Origin: Chloroflexota bacterium
GTDB lineage: Bacteria > Chloroflexota > Dehalococcoidia > Dehalococcoidales > RBG-16-60-22
Direction: 5' to 3'
Length of the DNA stretch: 42,262 bases
Assembly (NCBI GenBank): GCA_018829775.1
Contig: JAHJTL010000082.1
Span: 1 to 42,262, forward strand
Both the position numbers and the translations under genes were made by a program. Below the pieces are notes generated by a model, which ran no database searches, was not told where the DNA came from, and saw only the letters and a list, made by a program, of their open reading frames with translations. Of the stretch, positions 16,237-24,426 are shown piece after piece (position 1 is the first letter of the stretch; each line of letters starts with the position of its first letter).

Positions 16237-16872
16237 CTATTTCCCCAGAAGCTGCTTGCACGCTGGCACCGCCCGGCCACCGTCATGAGCATAGCTATCG
16301 GCGCCGATGTAGTTGGCATAGTCCTGCGTGACCGGCGCCCCACCGACAATCACCTTCACGCTGGAACGCAGCCCCACCTCCTCCAGCGACTTGATGACCT
16401 TACCCATCACCGGCATGGTCGTCGTCAACAGGGCCGACATGCCCAGAATATCCGGCTTTTTCTCCTTCACCTCGTCAATGAATTTCTGGACCGACACGTT
16501 GAGCCCGAGGTCAAAGACCTCAAAGCCGTTCCCGCTGAGAAAGGTGGCGACCACGTTCTTGCCTATGTCGTGCATGTCGCCCTCAACGGTGCCGATGACC
16601 ACCCTGCCGATGGTCAGAACGCCGGTCTTCTCCAGTGCCGGCTGGAGCACCTCAAGGGCAGCCTTCATCGCCCGCGCCGCCATGAGCATATCGGGTAAAA
16701 AGTACTCGCCGCTGGAGAATTTCTCACCCACCACCGCCATGCCGGCCTGTAATCCCTGCGCGACGATGTCCTGCGGGTTGGTGCCGGCATCGAACGCCGC
16801 CTGAGTCAACGCCACGGTTTTTTCACGGTCGCCCTGGTCAATCGCCTGGGCCAAAAGAGACAAATCAGCCAT
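16237..16872 (-). CDS. Methyl-accepting corrinoid protein (MtoC/MtbC/MttC-like)
   Basis: 211 residues, the usual length for the methyl carrier of three-component methyltransferases. The N-terminal half is the helical cap (LVAQGL-like helices, MAVVGEKFSSGEYFLPDML). The C-terminal half is the Rossmann B12 domain with the base-off motif GDMHDIGKN, where H101 ligates cobalt, followed by LGMSALLTTTMPVM and IVGGAPVTQDYA, which bind the nucleotide tail. AAAGGAG precedes the ATG. It is the first gene of an operon with two URO-D paralogues and an MtaA-like enzyme. It takes methyl groups from the MT I enzymes, and its oxidised cobalt would need the RACE protein encoded at 3226-5052. Confidence 0.95.
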   Translation of the reverse strand: MADLSLLAQAIDQGDREKTVALTQAAFDAGTNPQDIVAQGLQAGMAVVGEKFSSGEYFLPDMLMAARAMKAALEVLQPALEKTGVLTIGRVVIGTVEGDMHDIGKNVVATFLSGNGFEVFDLGLNVSVQKFIDEVKEKKPDILGMSALLTTTMPVMGKVIKSLEEVGLRSSVKVIVGGAPVTQDYANYIGADSYAHDGGRAVPACKQLLGK

Positions 16873-16979
16873 CTAACCGACTCCTTTCTTTCTTGATAAA
16901 GACAAATAAATGGTAAAACTATTAAATTCTAGGCAAACGCGGCATAATTGTCCAGTAATCCTGGTACCGCCCGATGCAG

Positions 16980-17582
16980 TCAGCTAACATATAATCTATT
17001 CTCTTTGATATACCGGTTGACCGGCTCGGGGACAAGGTGGCGCACCGAAAGGCCTCTGGCAACGCGTTCCCTGATGTCCGTGGCGTTGATATCAACCTGC
17101 GGCTGCTTCATGAGCATAACCCGCTGCGTTATGCCCGGGATTTCCGCCTCCAGCGCTTTCAAATCCGGCTTTTTCACGCCCGGCCTGGGTACCGCTACCA
17201 GGTAACAGAGCTCGATGAGGTTTGGCGCTTCATGCCACTGCGGGAGCTGCATCAGGTTATCCTGCCCCAGTATAAAGAACAATTCATCCTCGGCATTGAG
17301 TTGCTCTTTCAGCGCGGTAATGGTATCAATCGTATAAGTTGGTCCAGACCGTTCTATTTCGATTTCAGAGATGCTGAAATAGGGCGTGTCGTCCAGCGCC
17401 AGCCGCAGCATATGCAGTCGGTGTTCGGCCGCCGTGATGATACGCTCTGGCTTGAGCCATGGCTGGCCAGCCGGGATGAAAAGTACTTCGTTCAAGTTGA
17501 GCTGCGCTCTGACCACATCGGCGACGATAAGGTGACCGTTGTGCACCGGGTCAAATGTGCCCCCCAGAATACCTGTGTTCAT
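16980..17582 (-). CDS. nadD: Nicotinate-nucleotide adenylyltransferase
   Basis: 200 residues. Joins ATP and nicotinate mononucleotide to make deamido-NAD in NAD biosynthesis. The nucleotidyltransferase start motif GILGGTFDPVHNGHL lies at the N-terminus, with the catalytic HxGH pattern (HNGH). SGPTYTIDTITAL and FILGQDNLMQLPQWHE follow, and the C-terminal motif INATDIRERV matches the family ISxTxxR. The ATG at 17580-17582 lies four bases after the obg stop; a longer reading frame would overlap obg and was rejected. It is third in a dnaA-obg-nadD order on one strand, though separated from dnaA by an AT-rich spacer. Confidence 0.95.
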   Translation of the reverse strand: MNTGILGGTFDPVHNGHLIVADVVRAQLNLNEVLFIPAGQPWLKPERIITAAEHRLHMLRLALDDTPYFSISEIEIERSGPTYTIDTITALKEQLNAEDELFFILGQDNLMQLPQWHEAPNLIELCYLVAVPRPGVKKPDLKALEAEIPGITQRVMLMKQPQVDINATDIRERVARGLSVRHLVPEPVNRYIKENRLYVS

Positions 17583-17586
17583 TGCA

Positions 17587-18852
17587 TTACCACTCCCACT
17601 CCAGAGCTCCGCAGCGTACCTTGTTACCGGGCTTAATACCCGCCTTCTCCAGTTCCCTGACAACACCGGCCCGGGAAAGCTGATGCTTGAGCTGGGCGCG
17701 TAACTCATCCTCAGAAACCCCCCGCACGGTCACAATACGTTCCAGTTCAGGGAACTGAATGACAAAGGTTTCACCTTCCCTCCTTACCCTTGGACCACGA
17801 TCTCTGGGCTGAGGACGAAATACCTTCCTCGGTGCCTCCTTAAGAGCAAGTTGGCTCCTCTCTACCTGTTTCAGCTTCTCGGCCAAGGCCACCATAAGCT
17901 CGTTAACACCCTGTCCCGTCGCTGCCGACACGAAAAATACCTCGATTCCTCCCTGCTGAAATGATTCCTCTATCTCTCTTTGCCTGGCTGCTACCTGCGG
18001 CAAGTCAATTTTATTCACCGTAACAAGTTGCGGTTTTTGTGCCAGTGCCGAATCATAAAGGCTGAGTTCATTATTCACCCGTATCATATCATCCGCCGGC
18101 GATTCGTGGCTGCCATCAATGAGGTGGAGCAGCATCTTGGTGCGCAAACTGTGACGGAGAAATTCGTGGCCCAGGCCACGACCGAGGTGAGCGTCCTCAA
18201 TCAATCCCGGTATTTCGGCCAGGACAAAATTCTGTATCCCGACCTCTGCTGCTCCCAGAATCGGTTCCAACGTGGTGAATGGATAGCTGGCGATTTTAGG
18301 CCTGGCGGCGGAAGCTTTTGCCAGTAAAGTCGACTTACCCGCGTTGGGATAGCCAATGATGCCGACATCGGCTATGAGCCTCAGTTCCAGTATAATTTCT
18401 CGTTCCTCACCGGGTTCTCCTCGCTGTGCGATACGCGGGGCCTGCTGGGTGGAGGAGGCGAAACGCGCATTGCCCCTGCCACCTCGCCCACCCCTGGCTC
18501 CAATCACCTGCTCACTGTCTACCTTCAGGTCGGCAATCAGCTCATCCTCAGGCAGGGCTGTTTTATTGGCAACCACTGTCCCCGGAGGCACTGCCAGTAT
18601 CAGGTCGCTGCCATTCCTGCCGTGTTTTCTCTTGCCCCCGCCATGTCGGCCATCACTGGCACGATATAGCTTTCGGTACCGGTATTTTCTCAGATTGGTT
18701 ACTGCTTTCTCTGCCCTGATAACCACGTTTCCTCCGTTTCCCCCGTCCCCTCCATCCGGACCACCGAAGGGTACAAACTTCTCTCGCCTGAAGCTGATTA
18801 TACCATTGCCGCCATCACCGGCCTTAATCAGTATTTCTACTTTATCTATCAT
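17587..18852 (-). CDS. obg: Obg-family GTPase
   Basis: 421 residues; a ribosome-associated GTPase important for 50S maturation and the stringent response. The N-terminal Obg domain is glycine-rich (GGDGGNGGNVVIRAE, GKRKHGRNGSDL). The G domain has GYPNAGKSTLL (G1), EIPGLIEDAHLGRGLGHEFLRH (G3 and the Obg signature), NKIDLP (G4) and VSAATGQGV (G5). The C-terminal 70 residues form an OCT domain, preceded by a basic linker. All GTPase motifs are intact. The start ATG has no clear Shine-Dalgarno sequence. nadD follows after four bases. Obg is essential in most bacteria. Confidence 0.96.
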   Translation of the reverse strand: MIDKVEILIKAGDGGNGIISFRREKFVPFGGPDGGDGGNGGNVVIRAEKAVTNLRKYRYRKLYRASDGRHGGGKRKHGRNGSDLILAVPPGTVVANKTALPEDELIADLKVDSEQVIGARGGRGGRGNARFASSTQQAPRIAQRGEPGEEREIILELRLIADVGIIGYPNAGKSTLLAKASAARPKIASYPFTTLEPILGAAEVGIQNFVLAEIPGLIEDAHLGRGLGHEFLRHSLRTKMLLHLIDGSHESPADDMIRVNNELSLYDSALAQKPQLVTVNKIDLPQVAARQREIEESFQQGGIEVFFVSAATGQGVNELMVALAEKLKQVERSQLALKEAPRKVFRPQPRDRGPRVRREGETFVIQFPELERIVTVRGVSEDELRAQLKHQLSRAGVVRELEKAGIKPGNKVRCGALEWEW

Positions 18853-19097
18853 TCTAGCAAATTACCCATCTATTAAATCCGTATATTATATATAATTATA
18901 TAAAGTATATAAGAATTTAATAGTAGTTATAATTATAAGCCTTTTTCCTTTTTATTTTTCAAATTAGGTTGAACTCGTGTTGTAAGTGGCAAGGTCGGAT
19001 AGAATTATCAAAAATTATTCAAAAACAAATAAAAAAGAAGTATCGCTGCAAAAAGAACAATTAAATGCTGCCGATATGTTATCAATACAGGGAGGTT
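18853..19097. other. Non-coding, strongly AT-rich spacer between dnaA and obg
   Basis: No gene seen. Positions 18881-18940 contain only about seven G or C bases in sixty, nearly all TA/AT steps, followed by a T-rich run (18941-18960) and further A-rich sequence. This composition fits a DNA unwinding element or simply the promoter of obg, since several TATAAT-like hexamers occur on the minus strand around 18885-18900. TTATTCAAA near 19014 differs from the DnaA box TTATNCACA at one position. Confidence 0.5.
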
Positions 19098-20459
19098 TTA
19101 CTTTGAGTTTTCTTTTAGCGGGTGCTTGATAATTTTTTGTATTTCGGCAACCTTTTGCTTTAGTGCTCTGTTGCTGCTTAGTTCGGCAGCGAGCTTTTTA
19201 CAGGAGTTGGTAACGGACGAGGGGTCTCTATCTCCCAGCAGGGCACCAACCTGGGCCAATGAACAGCTGGTGTTCTGGCGAAGGAGGTACATGGCAACAC
19301 GTCGGACCAGGGAGGTCTCTTTATCTCTCTTGCTGCTCCTCAGGTCATCCGGTTTCAGGCCAAAGCTGCTGGCAACGGCGTTAATCACCAAGCTGTGCGT
19401 ACTTATATCGACAGTCCTCTCTCTGCTGCCTATGTCTGCTATTGCTTGTTCTGCAAGTTCCAGAGAGGGCGGGGCATCAAGTAACTTAGCGAAAGCGGTC
19501 ACGCGATTCAATGACCCCTCGAGCTCTCTGATGTTCTGCTGCCCCTGGCTGGCGATGAATTTAAGGACATCATCGGCGATATTTATACCCCTCTGCTTGG
19601 CTTTTGATTGTAAGATGGCTTGGCGTGTCTCCAAGCCCGGGGGCTGAATATCGACCACGAGCCCCCACTCGAAGCGAGACCGCAGCCTTTTATCCAGCAG
19701 TGGAATTGCCTTCGGCGGCTGGTCACTGGTGACCACAATCTGGCGGTTAGCATTGTGGAGGGCGTTAAACGTGTGGAAAAAGCTCTCCTCCGTCTGCTTC
19801 TTGCCGCCGATGAATTGGATATCATCGATTAAAAGCATTCCAGCATGGCGATATTTCAGGTGAAAATCGTCAACCTTTTTCTTGCGGATTGCACTGACGA
19901 ATTCATTGGTAAACTGCTCGGCGCTGATGCAAATGACCTGGATATGCCTGGACTGTGCTATATGCGCAATGGCAAGTAAAAGATGAGTTTTGCCCAGCCC
20001 CACGACCCCGTAGATATAGAGCGGATTATAGATTTTACCCGGATTCAAGGCAACGCCCTGAGCCGCCGCATAGGCCAGCCGGTTACCATCGCCAACGATG
20101 AAGCTATCGAAGACGTATTTAGGATTGAACTGAGGAGTATCTGTTAGCGCCGGATTTAAAATGTCCGGGTCCTCTTTGTGCCCATTCGATGAATTCTTAT
20201 ATTTGCCATCGACCTGAAAAGAAACCCGGATTTCCGGGGAGGATGTGAGGTGAATGAGCGTCTTTTCAATCAGGGAACGCTGGTTCCGGTCCAGATATTC
20301 GGCGATAAAAGTGTTGGGTACGCTGACAACAAAGTGGTCATTGTGGTACTCTAAGCCTACCGTCTTTTCAAGCCATGTTCGGTAATTTGACCTGCTGACC
20401 TGAATCTGCAATTCGCCCAGGGCCGCGCCCCAAATTTCTCGTGCTGGTCTATTTTCCAT
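19098..20459 (-). CDS. dnaA: Chromosomal replication initiator DnaA
   Basis: 453 residues with all four DnaA domains. Domain I is at the N-terminus (WGAALGELQIQVSRSNYRTW). The AAA+ core has Walker A (YGVVGLGKTHLLLA), Walker B (MLLIDDIQFIGGKKQTEESF), sensor DQPPKAIPLLDKRLRSRFEWG and arginine finger region. Domain IV has RRVAMYLLRQNTSCSLAQVG and the signature position DRDPSSVTNSCKKL. The usual sequence there is RDHTTVxHACxKI, so the DNA-contact histidine is replaced by proline, the two threonines by serines and the second histidine by asparagine. The gene is divergent from fmt and transcribed away from a 354-base gap. No Shine-Dalgarno sequence is obvious before the ATG. Confidence 0.97.
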   Translation of the reverse strand: MENRPAREIWGAALGELQIQVSRSNYRTWLEKTVGLEYHNDHFVVSVPNTFIAEYLDRNQRSLIEKTLIHLTSSPEIRVSFQVDGKYKNSSNGHKEDPDILNPALTDTPQFNPKYVFDSFIVGDGNRLAYAAAQGVALNPGKIYNPLYIYGVVGLGKTHLLLAIAHIAQSRHIQVICISAEQFTNEFVSAIRKKKVDDFHLKYRHAGMLLIDDIQFIGGKKQTEESFFHTFNALHNANRQIVVTSDQPPKAIPLLDKRLRSRFEWGLVVDIQPPGLETRQAILQSKAKQRGINIADDVLKFIASQGQQNIRELEGSLNRVTAFAKLLDAPPSLELAEQAIADIGSRERTVDISTHSLVINAVASSFGLKPDDLRSSKRDKETSLVRRVAMYLLRQNTSCSLAQVGALLGDRDPSSVTNSCKKLAAELSSNRALKQKVAEIQKIIKHPLKENSK

Positions 20460-20813
20460 TAATCAGTTCAGAATAGTAAAAGAATTTTTCAATATATATA
20501 TCTGGCAAATCCCCTCGACCTGGATTCGACTCCTCCTTTTTAAAGCAAAAAAATACCCCTACCAAAAATGGATGTCAGAAATTTTACCGGGGTAGTTGCT
20601 GGCTGGAAGATTAATTAATAAATAAGAACAACGATTAATAGAATACTACCGTGCCCTTTTTCTGGCAAGGGTTTTGCTGGTAATCGCTGGGCATTTTCAA
20701 ACCCCATCAAGCCTTACCAAGTGTATCAAACTCCGTTTCTTGCTCGATTTTGCAACCATAAGTACAAAATATAAAGTTGTTGTAAAAAATTAACAATGTT
20801 ACAATTTTACACG
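20460..20813. other. dnaA-fmt intergenic region, candidate replication origin
   Basis: 354 bases without a gene, at the point where coding direction switches from minus (16980-20459) to plus (20814 onward). It contains AT-rich patches (20488-20500, 20611-20645, 20755-20810), an imperfect inverted repeat around 20552-20594 (TACCCC paired with GGGGTA) and the fmt promoter. No TTATCCACA-type DnaA box is present on either strand. The origin call rests on dnaA position and strand switch. Confidence 0.45.
20777..20805 (+). promoter_or_regulatory. Promoter of fmt (leaderless)
   Basis: TTGTTG (20777-20782), exactly 17 bases, then TACAAT (20800-20805). The start of transcription would fall at or within two bases of the ATG at 20814. 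The upstream in-frame ATG (20796) lies inside the promoter spacer and so cannot be the start. Confidence 0.65.
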
Positions 20814-21761
20814 ATGAGACCAGAATTGCGCGTGCTTTTCATGGGTACCCCGGAATTCGCCATCCCCCCGCTTGAGAAGCTGGTTCACGAGCATTGCCGG
20901 GTGGTGGCGGTCTATACCCAGCCCGATAAACCTGGCGGCAGGGGACGCTCTCTGCTTATCTCACCGGTGAAGATGGCGGCGTTGAGTATGGATTTGCCGG
21001 TGGTTCAGCCGGCCAGTTTAAAAGAGAAGGCGGCCGTGGGACGGCTCGCTGGTTTCCAGCCGGATGTTATCATTGTAGCGGCCTTCGGGCAGATATTGCC
21101 CCAAACGGTTCTGAACATCCCCCGCTACGGCTGCCTGAATATTCATCCTTCACGGCTGCCCAGGTACAGAGGCGCATCGCCGGTGGCAGCAGCGATACTC
21201 GCCGGCGACGAGGTCACTGGTGTTACCATCATGCTGTTAGACAGCGGCCTGGATACCGGGCCTCTCCTTGCTCAGGAAAAGATGGCGATATCGTCGCCGG
21301 ACACGACGGGCTCACTGTCAATCAAGCTCTCTCATATGGCGGCAGAGATGCTCCCCCGTGTGCTTAGTCGCTGGACGGCAGGTGAAATTACACCCCGGCC
21401 CCAGAACGAGGCCGAGGCCACCTATTCGCACGCCATTAAAAAGGAGGACGGCGAGATCGACTGGCAACTCCCGGCAGATGATATCTGGCGGCGCGTCCGT
21501 GCCTTTCAACCCTGGCCGGGAGCATATACCCGCTGGGCTGGCAGGCGACTTGAAATCATTGACGCCGTGGCTCTGTCGGGTCAAGGTGAGCATAAAGTGG
21601 GTGAGGTGGTGGCATTGAGGGAGGGAGCCGCCTTCGGCGTCAGCACGGGGAAAGGGATTCTGGGTGTCATTAAGGTGCAGCTACAGGGCAAACAGGCCAT
21701 GTCCGCGGTTGATTTCCTGAGAGGGCAGCGGCGGTTAGTTGGCGCCGTGCTGCCGAGTTAG
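20814..21761 (+). CDS. fmt: Methionyl-tRNA formyltransferase
   Basis: 315 residues. Formylates the initiator Met-tRNA using 10-formyl-THF. The N-terminal LRVLFMGTPEFAIPPLEKL and the catalytic stretch NIHPSRLPRYRGASPV (Asn and His of the active site) are intact, with VTIMLLDSGLDTGPLL carrying the catalytic aspartate. The C-terminal OB-like domain begins after the linker around residue 205 (RRVRAFQPWPGAYT is typical). The start at 20814 is supported by promoter position and by homologous N-termini; no Shine-Dalgarno sequence is present. It is the first plus-strand gene after dnaA, and mazG follows after 14 bases, probably in the same transcript. Confidence 0.96.
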   Translation: MRPELRVLFMGTPEFAIPPLEKLVHEHCRVVAVYTQPDKPGGRGRSLLISPVKMAALSMDLPVVQPASLKEKAAVGRLAGFQPDVIIVAAFGQILPQTVLNIPRYGCLNIHPSRLPRYRGASPVAAAILAGDEVTGVTIMLLDSGLDTGPLLAQEKMAISSPDTTGSLSIKLSHMAAEMLPRVLSRWTAGEITPRPQNEAEATYSHAIKKEDGEIDWQLPADDIWRRVRAFQPWPGAYTRWAGRRLEIIDAVALSGQGEHKVGEVVALREGAAFGVSTGKGILGVIKVQLQGKQAMSAVDFLRGQRRLVGAVLPS

Positions 21762-21775
21762 GCAAGGAGGAAAGA

Positions 21776-22555
21776 TTGGTTTCGGAAAACGACCTGGATA
21801 AATTTGAGACACTGGTGGCGATAATCGCCCGGCTGCGCGGACCGGGAGGCTGTCCCTGGGATAAAGAGCAGACCCATGAGTCGCTGCGTGAAGCGTTGCT
21901 TGAGGAGTGCTATGAGGTTCTGGAAGCACTCGATGAAAAGAGCAGCCGGAGACTGTCCGAGGAACTGGGCGACCTGCTGATGCAGATAGTATTCCACGCG
22001 CAACTCGCTGCCGAATCAGGCGAATTCCAGCTGCGTGACGTGATACAAAATATCAACCGCAAGCTCATTCAGCGTCACCCCCACGTCTTCGGCTCGGTAA
22101 AGGTAAAGGATGCCGGCGAGGCACTGGTCAACTGGGAGGCACTGAAGAAAAAGGAGAAGGGAGAGAAAGCCTCACTGCTGGACAATGTGCCGAAAAAGCT
22201 GCCGGCGCTGGGCTACAGCCAGGAAATCCAGGACAGGGCGGCCAGAACCGGATTTGACTGGGAAAACATTGGAGGTATTATTGACAAGCTGGTCGAGGAA
22301 GTTGGCGAACTGAAAAGGGCGGACAGCCAGCAAGAAAAGGTGCACGAGTTCGGCGACCTGCTCTTTACGCTGGTTAACGTGGCGCGCTGGTTGGGTATGG
22401 ACTCGGAGTCGGCACTGCGGGAGGCTAACCGCAGGTTTTATAAGCGTTTTTCCCATATGGAGGAGACCTGCCGCAAACGTGGGGTGAGCCTTGCCGACTT
22501 ATCCTTTGACGAGCAAAACGAACTGTGGGAAGAGGCGAAAAAGAAGGTAGATTGA
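21776..22555 (+). CDS. mazG: Nucleoside triphosphate pyrophosphohydrolase MazG
   Basis: 259 residues; hydrolyses NTPs and dNTPs to the monophosphate and pyrophosphate, a housecleaning enzyme. Two MazG domains are visible. The first has LRGPGGCPWDKEQTHESL and the magnesium-binding EECYEVLEAL...EELGDLL pattern. The second has LVEEVGELKRA...HEFGDLLFTLVNVARWL, also with the E-E-x-x-E and E-x-x-D residues. Start is a TTG at 21776, five bases after AAGGAGG and 14 bases after the fmt stop; no ATG fits. Length matches the E. coli protein. Confidence 0.95.
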   Translation: MVSENDLDKFETLVAIIARLRGPGGCPWDKEQTHESLREALLEECYEVLEALDEKSSRRLSEELGDLLMQIVFHAQLAAESGEFQLRDVIQNINRKLIQRHPHVFGSVKVKDAGEALVNWEALKKKEKGEKASLLDNVPKKLPALGYSQEIQDRAARTGFDWENIGGIIDKLVEEVGELKRADSQQEKVHEFGDLLFTLVNVARWLGMDSESALREANRRFYKRFSHMEETCRKRGVSLADLSFDEQNELWEEAKKKVD

Positions 22556-22603
22556 TACTGAACGGCATAAATATCTGTTCTGTAGTTCGGAAATTCGTTA
22601 TGT

Positions 22604-22609
22604 TATAAT
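22604..22609 (+). promoter_or_regulatory. -10 box of the toxin-antitoxin pair
   Basis: TATAAT 48 bases after the mazG stop. The -35 position (about 22581) is poor (TGTAGT). A transcript from here begins near 22616, making the ATG at 22657 with GAGGGAGG at 22638-22645 more likely than the ATG at 22621. Confidence 0.45.
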
Positions 22610-22656
22610 ACTTTAAAACGATGTGGTTAGGAGAGCAGAGGGAGGCGAAGTTTAAA

Positions 22657-22857
22657 ATGATTGGAGTATTTTCAAGGCCGAAAATTTCTCCTTTTATGAT
22701 TAATAGGATAGAGAATCTGCGTCGTGCACTGGAGGAAGAGGAGGAGGATATTCGGGAGGGGTTAGAGGCTCTGGCGGACAAAAAAGGTACTATCACTTGG
22801 GAACAATACGAACGGCAGAGGATGGAGCGTGAATCCCGAGGCGAGTTACCAGATTGA
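22657..22857 (+). CDS. Probable antitoxin of a RelE-type module
   Basis: 66 residues, highly charged. The sequence is RIENLRRALEEEEEDI-like helix, then EGLEALADKKGTITWEQYERQRM, ending in a short acidic/basic tail. It has no recognisable DNA-binding domain, but small helical proteins immediately upstream of and overlapping RelE toxins act as antitoxins that wrap the toxin. Its stop lies 29 bases inside the toxin gene. An ATG 36 bases upstream is in frame but lies close to the predicted transcription start. Function is inferred from its position next to the toxin. Confidence 0.6.
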   Translation: MIGVFSRPKISPFMINRIENLRRALEEEEEDIREGLEALADKKGTITWEQYERQRMERESRGELPD

Positions 22858-23104
22858 TCTACGCCGAGCCGCCCAGAAACAGTTAGACAAGCTTACTGGC
22901 CGAGATTACCACGTTGTTGCTGAAGCTATCTCTGCTTTAGCGAAACAGCCAAGACCACAAAATGTAGAAAAACTCGCAGAAAGCGGCCTATTGCGTATCA
23001 GAATTAGAGCTTTCCGGATAGTCTATTCAATCGATGATAAGGAACGTCTGGTTACAGTAGTTAAGGTAGCCAGGCGTTCAGAAGATACTTACAGAAGACT
23101 GTGA
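22829..23104 (+). CDS. RelE/ParE-family toxin
   Basis: 91 residues starting at a GTG that overlaps the antitoxin gene, with AGAGGA six bases upstream. The family pattern is clear: YQIDLRRAAQKQLDKL helix, ALAKQPRP turn, VEKLAESGLLRIRIRAFRIVYSIDD and LVTVVKVARRSEDTYRRL. The conserved arginines of the RIRxxxFRIVYSID strand and the C-terminal R-x-x-x-x-Y are those used for mRNA cleavage in RelE toxins. Overlap with the antitoxin gene implies coupled translation. The gene ends four bases before a tRNA gene on the other strand. Confidence 0.85.
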   Translation: MNPEASYQIDLRRAAQKQLDKLTGRDYHVVAEAISALAKQPRPQNVEKLAESGLLRIRIRAFRIVYSIDDKERLVTVVKVARRSEDTYRRL

Positions 23105-23107
23105 AAA

Positions 23108-23185
<78 letters not shown>

Positions 23186-23232
23186 ACAGCACTAATTATA
23201 GACGGAATTACCTGTTCTATCAAGGAAAGCAG

Positions 23233-24426
23233 ATGAAATACGTTATTTTAATCATGGATGGGGCCTCCGGATATCCCATCCCCGAGCGTGCGGGAAAGAC
23301 ATCTCTGGAGCTGGCACACACACCCAACCTGGATGCGCTGGCGAAAGAAGGCACCGTCGGGCTGGCCCGCACCGTGCCGCCCGGCATGGAGGCGAGCAGC
23401 GCCTGCGCTTGCATGTCGGTGCTGGGCTATGACCCGAAAGTGTATTATAAGGGCCGCGCCGGCATTGAAGCGAGGAGCATGGGTATTCCCATCAGCGATG
23501 GGGAGGTGGTGTTCCGCTGCAACCTGGTGGCAGTTCGGGACGGGAAGATGTGGAGCTACAGCTCGGGCTACATCAGCACCGAGGAAGCCCATGCCATGAT
23601 TGATGCCCTGAATGCAACCCTTGCCAGCGATGAGGTGCAGTTCTACCCCGGCGTCAGCTACCGGCATATCTGCAAAATCAAGGGGCACGAGGAGACACTC
23701 CAGGCCGAGTGCACGTCGCCGCACGATATTCCCGGGAAGGCAATTGCCGAACACCTGCCCCGTGGCCAGGGAAGCGAAGTGCTGCGCGACCTGATGGCAC
23801 GCTCGGAGGCGGTTCTCAAAAAACACCCGGTGAACCGGGAACGGATAGCGCGCGGTGTCATACCGGCCACCATGATATGGCTGTTCTGGGGGAGCAGTCG
23901 CTTGCCGGATATGCCGTCTTTTGAAGGCAGGTACGGCCTCGGAGCAGCCATGACCTCGGGGGTTGATTTGCTCGACGGGTTGGCGCAGCTTGCCGGGATG
24001 GAGGTACTGGATATCCCCGGCGTAACCGACAACATAGATAACGATTATGCGGCGCAGGCCAACGGAGCCATTGAGGCACTGTCGGAATATGACCTGGTGG
24101 TAGTTCACATTGAAGCGCCGGACGAGGCGGCGCATGACCGCGCCATCGACGCCAAAATCGAGGCCATTCAGAAAATCGATGCCGAGGTGGTCAGCCGACT
24201 GCGCGCATATCCGGGCGATATCCGCCTTCTCATTATGCCTGACCACCCCACCCCGATACTCGTGCAGACCCATACCGATGACCCCGTGCCCTTTCTCATC
24301 TGGGGAGCGGGGGTAAAGCCAAACGGCGCCGGCAGGTTTACCGAGGACGAAGCGAAAAGAACTGGCCTTTTCCTCGAGAAAGGGTATACAATTATGAATA
24401 AACTTGTGGCGAAGGCTGGCGGATAA
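23233..24426 (+). CDS. apgM: ApgM-type alkaline-phosphatase-superfamily enzyme: phosphoglycerate mutase or alternative homoserine kinase
   Basis: 397 residues of the archaeal-type cofactor-independent phosphoglycerate mutase family (COG3635). Start at an ATG with AAGGAAAG; extension upstream would run through the tRNA. The N-terminal metal aspartate is in [10 protein letters not shown]. The nucleophile serine region is [20 protein letters not shown], followed by [15 protein letters not shown] and, near the C-terminus, MPDHPTP...[13 protein letters not shown] with the second metal site. The stop codon TAA overlaps the lysC ATG. Members of COG3635 located with threonine-pathway genes have been proposed to act as homoserine kinase. 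The coupling to aspartate kinase here supports that role over glycolysis, but sequence alone cannot decide. Confidence 0.85.
   Translation: MKYVILIMDGASGYPIPERAGKTSLELAHTPNLDALAKEGTVGLARTVPPGMEASSACACMSVLGYDPKVYYKGRAGIEARSMGIPISDGEVVFRCNLVAVRDGKMWSYSSGYISTEEAHAMIDALNATLASDEVQFYPGVSYRHICKIKGHEETLQAECTSPHDIPGKAIAEHLPRGQGSEVLRDLMARSEAVLKKHPVNRERIARGVIPATMIWLFWGSSRLPDMPSFEGRYGLGAAMTSGVDLLDGLAQLAGMEVLDIPGVTDNIDNDYAAQANGAIEALSEYDLVVVHIEAPDEAAHDRAIDAKIEAIQKIDAEVVSRLRAYPGDIRLLIMPDHPTPILVQTHTDDPVPFLIWGAGVKPNGAGRFTEDEAKRTGLFLEKGYTIMNKLVAKAGG

Noticed and set aside
20796-20813. Earlier ATG for fmt
   Set aside because: Lies in the spacer between the -35 and -10 boxes.
20460-20813. Canonical DnaA boxes
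   Set aside because: I searched by eye on both strands and found no TTATCCACA or single-mismatch site that is convincing.
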